Counted from the first letter of the stretch, positions 45,658-54,810 are shown. The stretch: 64,000 nucleotides of DNA from Dethiobacter alkaliphilus (GCA_016841605.1 JAENYV010000018.1:1-64000), one strand, 5' to 3'. Made by a program: numbers and translations. The notes: generated by a model from the letters alone, not told the origin.

Positions 45658-45837
45658 ATCATCAACCTCCGCATCCTTTTAACTAAAAGAGCAAGCTTTC
45701 GGTCTGCGCTTCACCGGGACTTTGCACAGCCGGGAAAGTCGCACCTTGCCCGTCGTTTCACCCAAGTACCTTGCATATACTAAAGCCAAGAGGAAAGCAT
45801 TTTTTCGCTGTAGTTATACAGAAATCATCCTTTACAC

Positions 45838-47892
45838 TTATCCGAGTCCAAGAAGCTTGCCGACCTGGAAGACCAGAACAGCCATTAACCAGCCCAGGAC
45901 GAAGGTGTAGCCGACGCTAAAAGCCGTCCAGCCCCAGGAGTTGGTCTCCCTTTTAATCGCTCCAATCACAGCCATACAAGGGACATAGATAAGTGTCATT
46001 ACCATAAAGGCATAGGCAGACAGCGGGGTCCAGTGCAGGGCGATTGCCTCGGACAATCCGGCCTCACCTATCCCGTAAACCACGCCCAGTGTGCCGACGA
46101 CGACTTCTTTGGCCAGGACGCCGAAAATCAGAGCGGCAGCAGCCTCCCAGGTCCCGAAACCGGCAGGACTAAAGATAGGAGCCACAAAACCCCCGATCCG
46201 TCCCAAAAGGCTTCCCTGACTGGCGTATTCCACTCCAGCCGGCAAACTGGAAAGAACCCAGACCAGGATTACCACGGCAAAGATAATCGTGCCGGCCTTA
46301 CGGATAAAGGCGCTGCCCCGCTCCCACATATGGATAAAGGTGCTTTTCAGCGTCGGTATGCGGTAAGGGGGGAGTTCCATCACAAAGTGGGATGTCTCTC
46401 CTTTAAACAACAACCGTTTGAAAACGACTCCCATAATAATAGCAAGAACAATTCCCAAAAGATAAAGAGAAAATATTACCATCCCCTGTCTTGCACCGAA
46501 GAATGCTCCAGCGAATAGAACGTACACAGGCAACCGTGCTGCGCAGGACATCAACGGGTTAATCAGAATAGTAATTAAGCGATCATTTTTGTTTTCCAGC
46601 GTCCTTGTCGCCATAATCGCCGGGGTATTGCATCCGAAACCGACCAACAGCGGTATAAAAGATTTACCGTGCAGGCCCAGCGAGTGCATAAAGCGGTCGA
46701 CGATGTACGCTGCCCGGGCCATATAGCCGCTGTCTTCCAAAAGGGAGATGGCAAAGAACAGAAGAAAAATAGGAGGAATAAAGACCAGAACAGAGCCGAC
46801 ACCACCGATGATACCGTCGCCCACCAGTGATATTAATAGCTCGGCAGCTCCCAGGGACTCCAGCCAGGCCATAACAGCTCCGCCAAACCATTCAAAGAGA
46901 CTTTCAACCAAACCTATGAGCGGATCGCCTATTTTAAAGGTAAACTGAAAGATTGCCCACATGGCCAGGAGAAAAACGGGGATCCCCAGGTAACGATTGG
47001 TGACGATGCTGTCGATCCGGTCGGAGGTGGAAGCACGATCAGCCGCGCTTTTACGCCGTTTGATTACTTCTTTGGCCAGACCACTGATGAAGCCGTAACG
47101 GCGGTCCGCGACAAGCGAATCAATATCCTCTCCCCACATGGATTCCAACCGTTTCACAGCATCCTCGCGGCCGGCAAAAATTTGCTTCGGACCTGCATAT
47201 TTTATCAGCTCATTGAGGACACTTTCATCACCCTCCAGTATCTTGACCGCCAGCCAGCGTGAAGAAAATTTCTCCGCTAATTTTGTGTTGGAAAGAATAT
47301 CCTTTTCCAAACTTGTGAGTTCTTTTTCCATTTCTTTACCATAGTTGACCCTCAAAAACTCTTTCTTTTTTGTCTTAGCCGCCTGTAAAACACTGTTTAC
47401 AAGTTCTTTCATCCCCTGATTACGGGTTGCTACCGTCCGCACAACCGGAACATCCAGCAACTCCGACAATTTTTTCATGTCAATTTCCATCTGTCTGGCT
47501 TTGAGTTCGTCAGACATGTTCAGGGCTATGACAACATTGGCACCCATCTCCAGAAGTTGTGTCGTCAGGTACAGGTTACGTTCAAGATTGGTAGCATCGA
47601 CGATATTGATTACCACGTCGGGTTTTTCCAGCAAAATATAATTGCGGGCAACCGCTTCGTCTTCCGAGTAAGCGCTGAGGCTGTATGTTCCCGGCAGGTC
47701 CACAACCCTGACTGCCTTTCCTTCAGAAAATAACTGACCTTCTTTTTTTTCTACTGTAACGCCGGGCCAGTTACCGACATGCTGCCTGGCTCCCGTTAAA
47801 GAATTAAAGACAGTGGTTTTGCCTGAATTGGGGTTTCCGGCCAGGGCCACCACTACCTGCGCTTCTTTTTTTATCACTTGTGCAGCTTCCAT
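45838..47892 (-). CDS. feoB: Ferrous iron transporter FeoB
   Basis: An N-terminal G-protein domain (P-loop [25 protein letters not shown]) is followed by a GDI-like helical region and a membrane domain with two Gate motifs ([22 protein letters not shown] and [14 protein letters not shown]). It imports Fe(II) across the cytoplasmic membrane. 684 aa, full length. It lies between feoA and the Cys-rich peptide gene. A DtxR-like site sits just upstream, in the feoA-feoB gap. Confidence 0.96.
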   Translation of the reverse strand: MEAAQVIKKEAQVVVALAGNPNSGKTTVFNSLTGARQHVGNWPGVTVEKKEGQLFSEGKAVRVVDLPGTYSLSAYSEDEAVARNYILLEKPDVVINIVDATNLERNLYLTTQLLEMGANVVIALNMSDELKARQMEIDMKKLSELLDVPVVRTVATRNQGMKELVNSVLQAAKTKKKEFLRVNYGKEMEKELTSLEKDILSNTKLAEKFSSRWLAVKILEGDESVLNELIKYAGPKQIFAGREDAVKRLESMWGEDIDSLVADRRYGFISGLAKEVIKRRKSAADRASTSDRIDSIVTNRYLGIPVFLLAMWAIFQFTFKIGDPLIGLVESLFEWFGGAVMAWLESLGAAELLISLVGDGIIGGVGSVLVFIPPIFLLFFAISLLEDSGYMARAAYIVDRFMHSLGLHGKSFIPLLVGFGCNTPAIMATRTLENKNDRLITILINPLMSCAARLPVYVLFAGAFFGARQGMVIFSLYLLGIVLAIIMGVVFKRLLFKGETSHFVMELPPYRIPTLKSTFIHMWERGSAFIRKAGTIIFAVVILVWVLSSLPAGVEYASQGSLLGRIGGFVAPIFSPAGFGTWEAAAALIFGVLAKEVVVGTLGVVYGIGEAGLSEAIALHWTPLSAYAFMVMTLIYVPCMAVIGAIKRETNSWGWTAFSVGYTFVLGWLMAVLVFQVGKLLGLG

Positions 47893-47914
47893 ACCAAATT
47901 CACCTCCATTTTGT

Positions 47915-47940
47915 TAAGTAAGCCTAACACTTGCCTAAAA
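47915..47940. promoter_or_regulatory. DtxR/IdeR-like box upstream of feoB
   Basis: GTTAAGTAAGCCTAAC is an imperfect palindrome, with an additional TGCCTAA half-site 3 nt further. It matches the style of DtxR/IdeR/MntR operators (TTAGGnnnnCCTAA). A similar GCCTAAC half-site precedes the DtxR-family gene at 48925-48940. Confidence 0.55.
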
Positions 47941-47947
47941 AAACAAC

Positions 47948-48187
47948 TCAGCTTGCTTCTTCCACCATGATTTTCAAGGCCATGCCGCGGCCGATGGCTA
48001 AACGTCCTTCACCTACGGAGATAATCAGAGGACCGCCCCTATCGTTTTTAACAACTCTTACTCTAGTACCGTGCACAAGACCCAATTCAATTAGCCGTTG
48101 ACGCAGACTCTTCCCCCCTTGGCATTCCCTGACTACGGCACTGCATCCGGCTTGTAGAAATCCGAGGGGTAAGGCATTATTGTTCAC
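47948..48187 (-). CDS. feoA: FeoA domain protein
   Basis: 79 aa, a single SH3-like FeoA domain (LRQRLIELGLVHGTRVRVVK, LAIGRGMALKIMV). It is an accessory of FeoB. It follows the DtxR-family regulator, whose own C-terminus also carries a FeoA domain; the two coding regions share one base. Confidence 0.93.
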   Translation of the reverse strand: MNNNALPLGFLQAGCSAVVRECQGGKSLRQRLIELGLVHGTRVRVVKNDRGGPLIISVGEGRLAIGRGMALKIMVEEAS

Positions 48188-48894
48188 TATTGCTGCACCT
48201 CCACAAAGACATGAGCTGCTTCTTCTTTCCTCAGACTAAGATGATACCCTTTGACCAGCAACTCGATAGGATCACCTAAAGGTGCCTTTCCCTTAACGCT
48301 GATATCTGTTCCCAGCGTGACGCCCATTTCAAGGATACGGCGGCGCACAGGGTTTTTTGCCGTAATGCGCATCACTGTGCCTCCTTCTCCGGTCTTTAAC
48401 TCGCTGAGAGCCCTGGTATTGACGGACTTCATTCTTTTTACCTCCTCTCCATTATATAATTCCGGATTTTTAACGGAAATCGCCCTGGGGAAAATACCGG
48501 CGTTCTCCGTACGGTCGGCTTTTTCCAAAAATTGAATTAATTTCTCCATAGTTTGCGGGCTCACCACATGTTCCATAAGGCAGGCATCCTTTTCGGCAAT
48601 TCTGTAATCTACTCCCAGTATCTCTACAAGAAATTTCCTTAATGTTCGGTGCCGGTTACGTACTTTTATGGCTTCTTCCCTGCCGGTACGGGTTAATTGC
48701 ACTAAACCATATCTCTCCTGTGCAACCAGCCCCATACCTTTAAGACCGCTTACGGCCTGTGTTACACTGGCCTTGGCAATGTTCAGCCTGGAGGCAATAT
48801 CGGTTACCCTGACAGATTCCACTTTTTCGGAGAGTTCCAGAATTACTTCCAGATAATCCTGCATGGCGGAAGATATAGTCATAGCACCCGTCAC
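48187..48894 (-). CDS. DtxR/IdeR-family metal-dependent regulator
   Basis: N-terminal winged helix (SAMQDYLEVILELSE, VTDIASRLNIAKASVTQAVSGL), metal-binding dimerisation domain (EKDACLMEHVVSPQTMEKLIQFLE) and a C-terminal FeoA/SH3 domain (TGEGGTVMRITAKNPVRRRI). This is the iron-type (DtxR/IdeR) three-domain layout, unlike two-domain MntR. The start is GTG at 48894 with GGAGGTGG upstream; the ORF-track start at 48909 lies in the SD. It probably represses itself and feoAB when iron is replete. Manganese sensing is an alternative. Confidence 0.9.
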   Translation of the reverse strand: MTGAMTISSAMQDYLEVILELSEKVESVRVTDIASRLNIAKASVTQAVSGLKGMGLVAQERYGLVQLTRTGREEAIKVRNRHRTLRKFLVEILGVDYRIAEKDACLMEHVVSPQTMEKLIQFLEKADRTENAGIFPRAISVKNPELYNGEEVKRMKSVNTRALSELKTGEGGTVMRITAKNPVRRRILEMGVTLGTDISVKGKAPLGDPIELLVKGYHLSLRKEEAAHVFVEVQQ

Positions 48895-48924
48895 AATACC
48901 ACCTCCCATTCTTTTAGTAAAACG

Positions 48925-48940
48925 CTAGTTCAGCCTAACA
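48925..48940. promoter_or_regulatory. DtxR-like box upstream of the DtxR-family gene
   Basis: CTAGTTCAGCCTAAC resembles the site before feoB (shared GCCTAAC half). It lies just downstream of the probable start of transcription. Confidence 0.45.
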
Positions 48941-48952
48941 TTTTAGGATACA

Positions 48953-48969
48953 ATAATGAAAATCATTAT
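48953..48969. promoter_or_regulatory. Fur-like box in the feo promoter
   Basis: ATAATGA-AAA-TCATTAT is a 7-3-7 perfect palindrome of Fur type. It overlaps a candidate leftward promoter (TTGATA, 16 nt, TATCCT), so Fur would block initiation of the regulator-feoAB operon. Confidence 0.65.
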
Positions 48970-49055
48970 CAAATTTAAGCATATAATATCCCATTGCCAT
49001 TTGTTTGTCAACTACTTTTTTACAAGAATTTCTTTCTTAGAAAAACAGAAAATAA

Positions 49056-49082
49056 GAGGGGGGCTGTAATTCAGCCCCCCTC
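49056..49082 (-). terminator. Terminator after the fur-DUF5320 genes
   Basis: GAGGGGGGCTG/CAGCCCCCCTC 11-bp stem with TAATT loop; on the minus strand it is followed by TTATTTTCTGTTTTT. Confidence 0.8.
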
Positions 49083-49101
49083 GCTTGATAGAGATTCTAC
49101 T

Positions 49102-49416
49102 TTATTGTTCCTTTCCCAGTTCTGCCAAACGTTTCTCTATTTCCTCAAGTTCAGTCTTGATCATCTGCGCCTGATTTCTTAAAATGGTAGCCTCATCTTC
49201 GGGAGCGGGCTCATCCATCCAGGCCGGATGAAAACCGAAACCGTAGCCGGGATGGGGAGGATAACGAAACCAGCGGCAACGATTTGGCCAAAATGCTCCC
49301 GCGCGGTCATAAAAATCGGCACCACCGGCACCACCTCTAAAGCCTCCCGAGCCCGGGACCCATCCCCTGTCCTGTTTCCAAAAGCCAGGACCATACCAGT
49401 ATCTACCTCTGGGCAT
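49102..49416 (-). CDS. DUF5320-type Gly/aromatic-rich small protein
   Basis: 104 aa. The N-terminal two thirds is rich in Gly, Arg, Trp and Tyr (RGRYWYGPGFWKQDRGWVPG). The last 30 residues form a predicted coiled coil (ILRNQAQMIKTELEEIEKRL). This is the pattern of DUF5320 proteins, whose function is unknown and which often sit with MBL, radical-SAM and Mrp/NifX-like genes in anaerobes. It overlaps the 3' end of the Fur-family gene by 14 nt. Confidence 0.7.
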   Translation of the reverse strand: MPRGRYWYGPGFWKQDRGWVPGSGGFRGGAGGADFYDRAGAFWPNRCRWFRYPPHPGYGFGFHPAWMDEPAPEDEATILRNQAQMIKTELEEIEKRLAELGKEQ

Positions 49417-49882
49417 TGTTCTCTTCCTTTCTTTCTTCTAAAAGTTTTGAATTTCTCTCACAGCATTTTTCACAATAACCAAAAAACTGGACAACAGTAG
49501 AAGTAACCTTAAAACCGGGACTAACAGACAAGAGGGGTTCAAAGTTTATGCCGTCTGTTTCAGATATTTTGCCGCAAGAAAGACAGATCAGGTGATAATG
49601 CGTTCTATCCCGTTTAAGCTCGTAGCGTGCACATCCATCATCTAAAACCATGTTCTGGACAATAGAGAGGTTCATAAAAAGTTCCAAAGTCCGGTACACT
49701 GTGGCCAGACCTATCTGTGGACAATGTTCTTTGGCGTTAAGGTAAATTTCTTCAGCGGATGGATGCTCATTACGCCTTGTGTTAGCCAGAGCCAGTAATA
49801 CGGATTTCCGTTGAGGAGTAAGGCGGTATTTATTTTCAATAAGCCTCTTTAGTCCCGGAAGTTTACTCTGATCAGACGGCAT
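49403..49882 (-). CDS. Fur-family metalloregulator
   Basis: 159 aa. Winged helix (RLTPQRKSVLLALANT, ATVYRTLELFMNLSIV), a metal-binding region (DRTHYHLICLSCGKI) and a second CxxC (GYCEKCCERN) for structural zinc. It could be Fur, PerR or Zur. Two Fur-type boxes in the window (36411, 48953) make Fur reasonable, but the metal cannot be fixed from sequence alone. It overlaps a DUF5320 gene. Confidence 0.88.
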   Translation of the reverse strand: MPSDQSKLPGLKRLIENKYRLTPQRKSVLLALANTRRNEHPSAEEIYLNAKEHCPQIGLATVYRTLELFMNLSIVQNMVLDDGCARYELKRDRTHYHLICLSCGKISETDGINFEPLLSVSPGFKVTSTVVQFFGYCEKCCERNSKLLEERKEENNAQR

Positions 49883-49992
49883 AAAATAGTCCCCCTGCTT
49901 TTTTACATTTTAAGGTCCTATATTTTCATGGCCATGATAGGTATTAAACATATTTGAAAACTCTCTTCAGCGGTAAAAATCACTTCAAACAA

Positions 49993-50244
49993 CTACCGCT
50001 CATCTTCACGCCCGCTAAAATCGCCAAGCCTTGCTTCAACCAGCCTGAGTTGTCCTCTGAGAAACTCTGCCTGCTGTTCAAGGAACATCTTTTCGTTTGG
50101 TTGGGGATAACCAAATTCCCTCCCTCTTCTGTAGACGGGGATGAAGTTTGCATAACCCGGCATAAAATATCTCCAGCAGTAACCTGCTTTCCAACCAGTC
50201 CCCGGGCCGAAACCCCTTGGCCCGGTACCATCGCCTCCAGGCAT
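49993..50244 (-). CDS. DUF5320-type small protein
   Basis: 83 aa from the ATG at 50244, which has GGGGGT upstream; the ORF-track start at 50268 is less likely. The start MPGGDGTGPRGFGPGTGW and the C-terminal heptad-like helix (EKMFLEQQAEFLRGQLRLVE) define the DUF5320 pattern. Function unknown. It lies between another DUF5320-like gene and the Fur-family gene, possibly in one transcript. Confidence 0.7.
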   Translation of the reverse strand: MPGGDGTGPRGFGPGTGWKAGYCWRYFMPGYANFIPVYRRGREFGYPQPNEKMFLEQQAEFLRGQLRLVEARLGDFSGREDER

Positions 50245-50300
50245 CACATCTACCCCCTTTCTCAACATTTTTACTTGCCACTAACAGCCACTACCAGCTA

Positions 50301-50498
50301 CTACCAGCGCTGCCGGCCGCCCCGGCCTCTCCTTAAGCCAAAGCCGAAACGAAGAAAATTAGAGAACCGATAGCCGCCGGGACGCCTGGAGGAAGAAGGC
50401 GAAACGCCACTACTCCGGATAGGCAAGACGCAAAAACCGCGTCCTTTACCAGTTAAAGGACCGGTGCCCGAGGGACCCGTTCCATCAAAACCCGGCAT
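50301..50498 (-). CDS. DUF5320-like Gly/Arg-rich small protein
   Basis: 65 aa from the ATG at 50498, 8 nt after GGAGG. It opens MPGFDGTGPSGTGPLTGKGR, as in DUF5320 and related 'GTGPxGxGPxTG' proteins, and ends in an Arg/Gly-rich tail without the coiled coil. It is the first gene behind the twin-operator promoter at 50535-50600. Confidence 0.65.
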   Translation of the reverse strand: MPGFDGTGPSGTGPLTGKGRGFCVLPIRSSGVSPSSSRRPGGYRFSNFLRFGFGLRRGRGGRQRW

Positions 50499-50534
50499 CT
50501 TCACTGCCTCCTTTCTTACTTACCTTTCATCTTT

Positions 50535-50600
50535 AGTTATGAACATATGTCAATTATAATTTTATACACTTTACGGGCATATGTCAAATATAATTTTCAT
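50535..50600 (-). promoter_or_regulatory. Twin-operator promoter A (DUF5320 genes)
   Basis: TGAACATATGTCA-type sites have their CATATG cores at 50544 and 50578, 34 bp apart. On the minus strand the upstream site contains the -35 (TTGACA), followed by 17 nt and TAAAAT. The second site falls near +1. The same design recurs at 51627-51697 and 56816-56880. Confidence 0.75.
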
Positions 50601-50657
50601 TAAAAAATAAATAGAAGGTTCAGAGCAAGATAAATTCCGAAAGAACAGAAAAAATCC

Positions 50658-51599
50658 CTAAAAAATCGGGATTTTTACTTTGTAAAACTTCCCTCGTCCT
50701 TGCTCTTCATAGTCTATTTGCTTTGTTTCTAAAAGTAATTTGAGGAATTTATTAACTTCTAACAAGCGAAGCTGCAGGATGTGAGCAATATCTTCCGCAG
50801 TACAGGGTCTCCGTTTCAAGAGCATCATGATATCTTTTTCCCGATTCCGGCCAATACCGGTCACAAGCCTGGAAGATGCAAACTTTCCAATAATATTAAA
50901 ACCACCTAAAACAGTAGCAATTCTTTCCATATCTTTTCTGCTTGCAGCCTTTACCCACGGCTCGGTTCCCGGCCTGTCCAATGTGCCTAACTGCACTCGA
51001 TCAGGTTTTATCTCTTGAATTGTTTCTTTCAATAGACCAAGTTCTGTCTCCGTATCGTTTAAACCGGGGACAATCATTATCTCCAACCATAGCTCACCCC
51101 GGTATTCCCGGCGGAACTGCCTAATTCCGGAGATAACATCCCGGCAAACAAGGCCGTCATGGGGACGGTTTATTTTTCTAAATATCTGCTCTGAAATAGC
51201 ATCCAGAGATGGTATAACGACATCAGCCCGTTTTAGCTGTTCACGAACTCTACTTTGCGTCAAAAATGTGCTATTAGTTAAAACAGCAACTTTGTAGAGG
51301 GGGAAATAATCTTTTATAAAGTTGATAACAAGATTTATCCTGCTATGCAACGTTGGTTCCCCTGAGCCGGAAAAAGTAATATAATCAAGATCCGGTTTTT
51401 CCTGCAAATAATTTTTTAATTCCTTGAGAACATCACGGACGGGAACGTACTCCTTCCGCTCAACGGTCAAACACGTGGTTTTACCGCACTCGCAGTAAAT
51501 ACAATCAAGGTCGCACGTTTTGTAAGGAACCAGATCGATTCCCAGAGAAACCCCAAGACGACGAGAAGGAACCGGTCCGAATAGGTACTTGTTTTCCAT
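50658..51599 (-). CDS. Radical SAM protein (COG0731-like) with C-terminal winged helix
   Basis: 313 aa. The start MENKYLFGPVPSRRLGVSLG and cluster motif CDLDCIYC are those of the COG0731 Fe-S oxidoreductase group. The GSGEPTLHS segment resembles GGEP of radical-SAM barrels. From about residue 240 a winged-helix-like domain follows (RPCTAEDIAHILQLRLLEVN). The substrate is unknown. It is monocistronic behind the second twin-operator promoter. Confidence 0.87.
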   Translation of the reverse strand: MENKYLFGPVPSRRLGVSLGIDLVPYKTCDLDCIYCECGKTTCLTVERKEYVPVRDVLKELKNYLQEKPDLDYITFSGSGEPTLHSRINLVINFIKDYFPLYKVAVLTNSTFLTQSRVREQLKRADVVIPSLDAISEQIFRKINRPHDGLVCRDVISGIRQFRREYRGELWLEIMIVPGLNDTETELGLLKETIQEIKPDRVQLGTLDRPGTEPWVKAASRKDMERIATVLGGFNIIGKFASSRLVTGIGRNREKDIMMLLKRRPCTAEDIAHILQLRLLEVNKFLKLLLETKQIDYEEQGRGKFYKVKIPIF

Positions 51600-51626
51600 T
51601 GCTTATTCTCCTTGTTTAAGTGGAAA

Positions 51627-51697
51627 TTATGAACATATGTCAAATATAATTTAATTGTAAACAGTTTATGAACATATGTCAAATATAATTTAATTTT
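51627..51697 (-). promoter_or_regulatory. Twin-operator promoter B (radical SAM gene)
   Basis: Two identical 23-bp blocks containing GAACATATGTCAAATATAAT start at 51631 and 51670, 39 bp apart. On the minus strand: TTGACA within the upstream block, 17 nt, TACAAT; the downstream block covers the start-site region. Confidence 0.8.
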
Positions 51698-51710
51698 TCT
51701 TCTAAAAAAT

Positions 51711-51743
51711 AAATAAACACTTCACCAAGGGAAGTGTTTATTT
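51711..51743 (-). terminator. Terminator of the yedE-tusA operon
   Basis: AAATAAACACTTC/GAAGTGTTTATTT 13-bp stem with 7-nt loop, followed on the minus strand by ATTTTTTAG. Confidence 0.85.
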
Positions 51744-51811
51744 AGAAGGATGTTAAATTTTTTTGAATAGATATCTCAATTACTAAATAGTGGTAGATAA
51801 CCCCTTAAGCT

Positions 51812-52018
51812 TTAAGGCGTATTAGGTTCAAGAAGTAATGATTCCCCCTGATCCTTAACCGCATAGCCTTTACTCTTAGCGAGCCTTGTCACATTTTCTT
51901 TCGAAACTGAACTCTCAACGATAACTGTAAGAGGTTTATCGGGATTGGATTCCATAGCTTTTTTAGTTTTAATTACAGGGATAGGGCAGGCGAAACCTCG
52001 AACATCAATTTCAATCAT
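51812..52018 (-). CDS. TusA/SirA-family sulfur-carrier protein
   Basis: 68 aa with the family motif RGFACPIPVIKTKKAM; Cys11 would carry the persulfide or perselenide. TusA-type proteins relay sulfur, and YedF relatives accompany selenium genes. It overlaps the kinase-like gene by 8 nt and ends the yedE operon. Confidence 0.9.
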   Translation of the reverse strand: MIEIDVRGFACPIPVIKTKKAMESNPDKPLTVIVESSVSKENVTRLAKSKGYAVKDQGESLLLEPNTP

Positions 52019-52910
52019 TTATAATTTCCTCCCTTATGCATACTCCACTCCAGGAGCATAAATTTTCTTGGAAAACCTGCGGGTAATAATTGATTATTTC
52101 TTTAACTTGAGTTTTGGGCGTAACGCCCATCATTTTTCCTGCTGCTCTATTTGCTTTTGCGCTTATAATGGCGGCATGCTCCGGCTCCAGTTCGGCGTGG
52201 ACAAAAGCTGCAACCATTCCCGTAATAGTATCACCTGTTCCTCCGATACACTCTAAGACAGGAACATTCGGTTCCTCAACTGTTGCAACTATCTTTCCAT
52301 CTGTAGCAATATAGTCAATCGCACCTTTAACAAGCAATAGTTTGGCTGCGCCCTTCAACTCGTACGCTTTTTGAATAAGCTCAGGAGCTTTAGAAATATC
52401 ACAGCTAAATAAATGTTGATTTATATACGCAGGGTGAATTGCATCCGCATCTGCAAGAAATGCAATTTCAGAAGAATCCGGAGTAAAAATATCAAACATT
52501 GATGCCAGCCCTACTGCTTTTGCCGTATACATTGAAGCTGCATCCGCTATCATAATTGGTTTTTTATCTAATTGTTTAATTACGGAGCATAATTCTTTCA
52601 TTAATTCTAAATGAGGCATCCAATAGTGCAACGCCAGAACATCCGGTGATATTTTTTTAATATTATCGATCAAATGTCTATAAAGAAAATGGCTACCTGT
52701 TCCGGAACCTATATCTCCTACAAGTAAGGCCTGGGGAGGAGCAATGTTTAAATGTTTGGTTACTGCCAGCGCAGAACTAAGCATGGCTGAAGTTCCCTGA
52801 GCGTAAGCGATACTCTTTCCGTCAATTATTAAAGAACTATTGTCCGCTTTAACTTCACCTTTTATTAAAGGCAAATCGGGGGCAGGAACAATTCCGGCAA
52901 TAAGGAGCAT
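52011..52910 (-). CDS. Ribokinase-fold protein related to NAD(P)H-hydrate dehydratase
   Basis: 299 aa. The C-terminal IGGTGDTITGMVAAF motif is the anion hole/catalytic Asp of the YjeF-C (ADP-dependent NAD(P)HX dehydratase) and ribokinase folds. An earlier GDIGSGTGSHFLYRHL stretch is unusual for the family. The operon context (TusA, DUF3343-like, YedE) suggests a role in sulfur or selenium metabolism, but the substrate is unknown. Its ATG directly follows the stop of the upstream gene. Confidence 0.7.
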   Translation of the reverse strand: MLLIAGIVPAPDLPLIKGEVKADNSSLIIDGKSIAYAQGTSAMLSSALAVTKHLNIAPPQALLVGDIGSGTGSHFLYRHLIDNIKKISPDVLALHYWMPHLELMKELCSVIKQLDKKPIMIADAASMYTAKAVGLASMFDIFTPDSSEIAFLADADAIHPAYINQHLFSCDISKAPELIQKAYELKGAAKLLLVKGAIDYIATDGKIVATVEEPNVPVLECIGGTGDTITGMVAAFVHAELEPEHAAIISAKANRAAGKMMGVTPKTQVKEIINYYPQVFQENLCSWSGVCIREEIIND

Positions 52911-53480
52911 TTATTTTTCCCCCTCCCATATACTCAAAGCTTTTTCAAAAGCCCGGTCCAACATCAGAGAGCATAAAGTAAAACCTAATTCTTTTGGGCG
53001 CACAGCTTCACTTAACTTTTTCCCTACCAATTGAATATTTAAATAAGGTATGTCAGGGCAACCACCGCCGGAAGTATTTACAATTAGACCTGTATCGTTT
53101 TCAAAAGTAATTTTCATATTTCCGGCTTTAACCATTGTATAATTGTCAAAGGATGTTATTTTTACAATCTGAAGCAACTCAGTGGTCCCCTCGAGAGGCG
53201 AAATTCCTACATAAGGAACTTCCGAGGAGGCAAGCAGCCTTTCCATAATTGCTTGTTCCACAAGATTAATACTCAGTGCAAGGTCACATCCTTTACGCAA
53301 AGACGGCGGCGGAGCAACCAGTTTACAGGTATAACCCGCTTCTTTAATTACTTTTTCTGCTTTTATGGCGTCTTCTACAACATGAAAAAGTATTAAACCT
53401 GATCCCGCGGCAGTCCTTGTTGGGACTTTCGATTTATCAGTTGATCCAACTAATCTTGATTTGACTTTATCCCAGAACAA
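52911..53480 (-). CDS. DUF3343-containing protein with extra C-terminal domain
   Basis: 189 aa. The DUF3343 segment spans about residues 28-80 (GLILFHVVEDAIKAEKVIKE, PPPSLRKGCDLALSI). An additional domain of about 100 aa follows, with NTSGGGCPDIPYLNIQL. DUF3343 proteins bind or move thiols and often lie with YedE/YedF. The start is TTG at 53480 after AGGAG. Second gene of the operon. Confidence 0.72.
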   Translation of the reverse strand: MFWDKVKSRLVGSTDKSKVPTRTAAGSGLILFHVVEDAIKAEKVIKEAGYTCKLVAPPPSLRKGCDLALSINLVEQAIMERLLASSEVPYVGISPLEGTTELLQIVKITSFDNYTMVKAGNMKITFENDTGLIVNTSGGGCPDIPYLNIQLVGKKLSEAVRPKELGFTLCSLMLDRAFEKALSIWEGEK

Positions 53481-53527
53481 TAGTTCTACTCCTAACTTTC
53501 AATAATTTAAACCGATAATGATTTACT

Positions 53528-54619
53528 TTAGTGACTAATATTTTTTGATGTTTTACTTACCGTCCAGTTAATATTTTCCTTCATTAACAGTCCTACGGCA
53601 CAGGCAAATATTAAGCCGATAATTACCGCTACAGGGCCAAACTCTCCAGGACCCTCAGGACTTGAAGCGAGCATAAAGTTATGCGAACAGGCAGCTCCTG
53701 CGATCATGCCCATAATAGTAATTCCCGAATCGATATCTCCTTCAGAAGCCATAATCGTTTGTCTCAAAGGACACCCGCCAAGAAGAGTAGCGGCAAGACC
53801 GGTCAAAGCCATACCTAAGAAGTTCCATAAATGATTGGCATGAGCTACAGGTTGACCTTCAAAGCCAAAATTGATATTTCCTGTGATTGCATTAATCAGA
53901 AAGGCCCCTACCAAGAAAGCTGCTATTCCACCAAACAAATAGCTGTCTTTTACCAAAAACAAATCTCTCCATCCGCCTACGAAACACATTCTTGTCCTCT
54001 GAGCCAAGAAACCGATAATTAATCCTGCCAGAAGAGAAATAATGATTGGAGCGTGGGCGGCACCAGGTCCGCTTTCACTTACAAAAATAAATTTAGGGAC
54101 TCCAATAGCCAGTAACAACAGGCCAAACATAATTACCGGCATCAACCATCCTGCCGGTGTATAAGTCTTTTCCGCCCTACCGAGATTAAAACCGTTTTTC
54201 AAAAAGTAAATACCGACAAGAGCACCGGCAACAATACCTAAAAGCGCTGTAATACCATTTAAATCCCCGCCTGCCAAACGTAAAAGAGCCCTGACGGGGC
54301 AACCTAAAAAGGCCAGTGAACCTATCATAACAAAAGCACCCAACAAAAAACGTACCAGCGATGCAGAACCGCCACGAGCACGAAAATCACCAAAAAGCAA
54401 AGCCGCGATAAATGCTCCAAGAGCTATCCCCATAATTTCCGGCCTCAAATACTGTACAACTGCTGCCCTGTGAAACCCTAAGGCACCGGTTATATCACGA
54501 TAAAAACAGGCGATACAAACACCCATATTGGCAGGATTGCCCAGCACATTCATTAACGCGGCAATAATGCCTACAGCAAGTCCGGCAAAGATCATTCTGC
54601 CTTTGGAGAAAAAAGTCAT
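53528..54619 (-). CDS. yedE: YedE/YeeE-family sulfur/selenium membrane transporter
   Basis: 363 aa with about nine TM helices. Repeated Cys-containing motifs (GNPANMGVCIACFYRD, FLGCPVRALLRLAGGD, RTRMCFVGGWRD, LLGGCPLRQTIMASEGD) are typical of the YeeE/YedE family that imports thiosulfate or a selenium compound. First gene of yedE-DUF3343-kinase-tusA. No selD, selA or selB is seen here, so selenium use is not proven. Confidence 0.88.
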   Translation of the reverse strand: MTFFSKGRMIFAGLAVGIIAALMNVLGNPANMGVCIACFYRDITGALGFHRAAVVQYLRPEIMGIALGAFIAALLFGDFRARGGSASLVRFLLGAFVMIGSLAFLGCPVRALLRLAGGDLNGITALLGIVAGALVGIYFLKNGFNLGRAEKTYTPAGWLMPVIMFGLLLLAIGVPKFIFVSESGPGAAHAPIIISLLAGLIIGFLAQRTRMCFVGGWRDLFLVKDSYLFGGIAAFLVGAFLINAITGNINFGFEGQPVAHANHLWNFLGMALTGLAATLLGGCPLRQTIMASEGDIDSGITIMGMIAGAACSHNFMLASSPEGPGEFGPVAVIIGLIFACAVGLLMKENINWTVSKTSKNISH

Positions 54620-54810
54620 ACTATAACCTCCGTAGAATGAATTAATGTGTTTATCAATTAATTATAAAATTATGTGAAATAAAGCAAAAAGTAAGGATCC
54701 ATACTTTCGAGATCATTATAATTGATCCGGAAGAATGATAGAAATAGATTTTATATATACTTAACCGGTTTATTATAGAGAAAATATATAAGCGGAAAAG
54801 AAACATAAAA

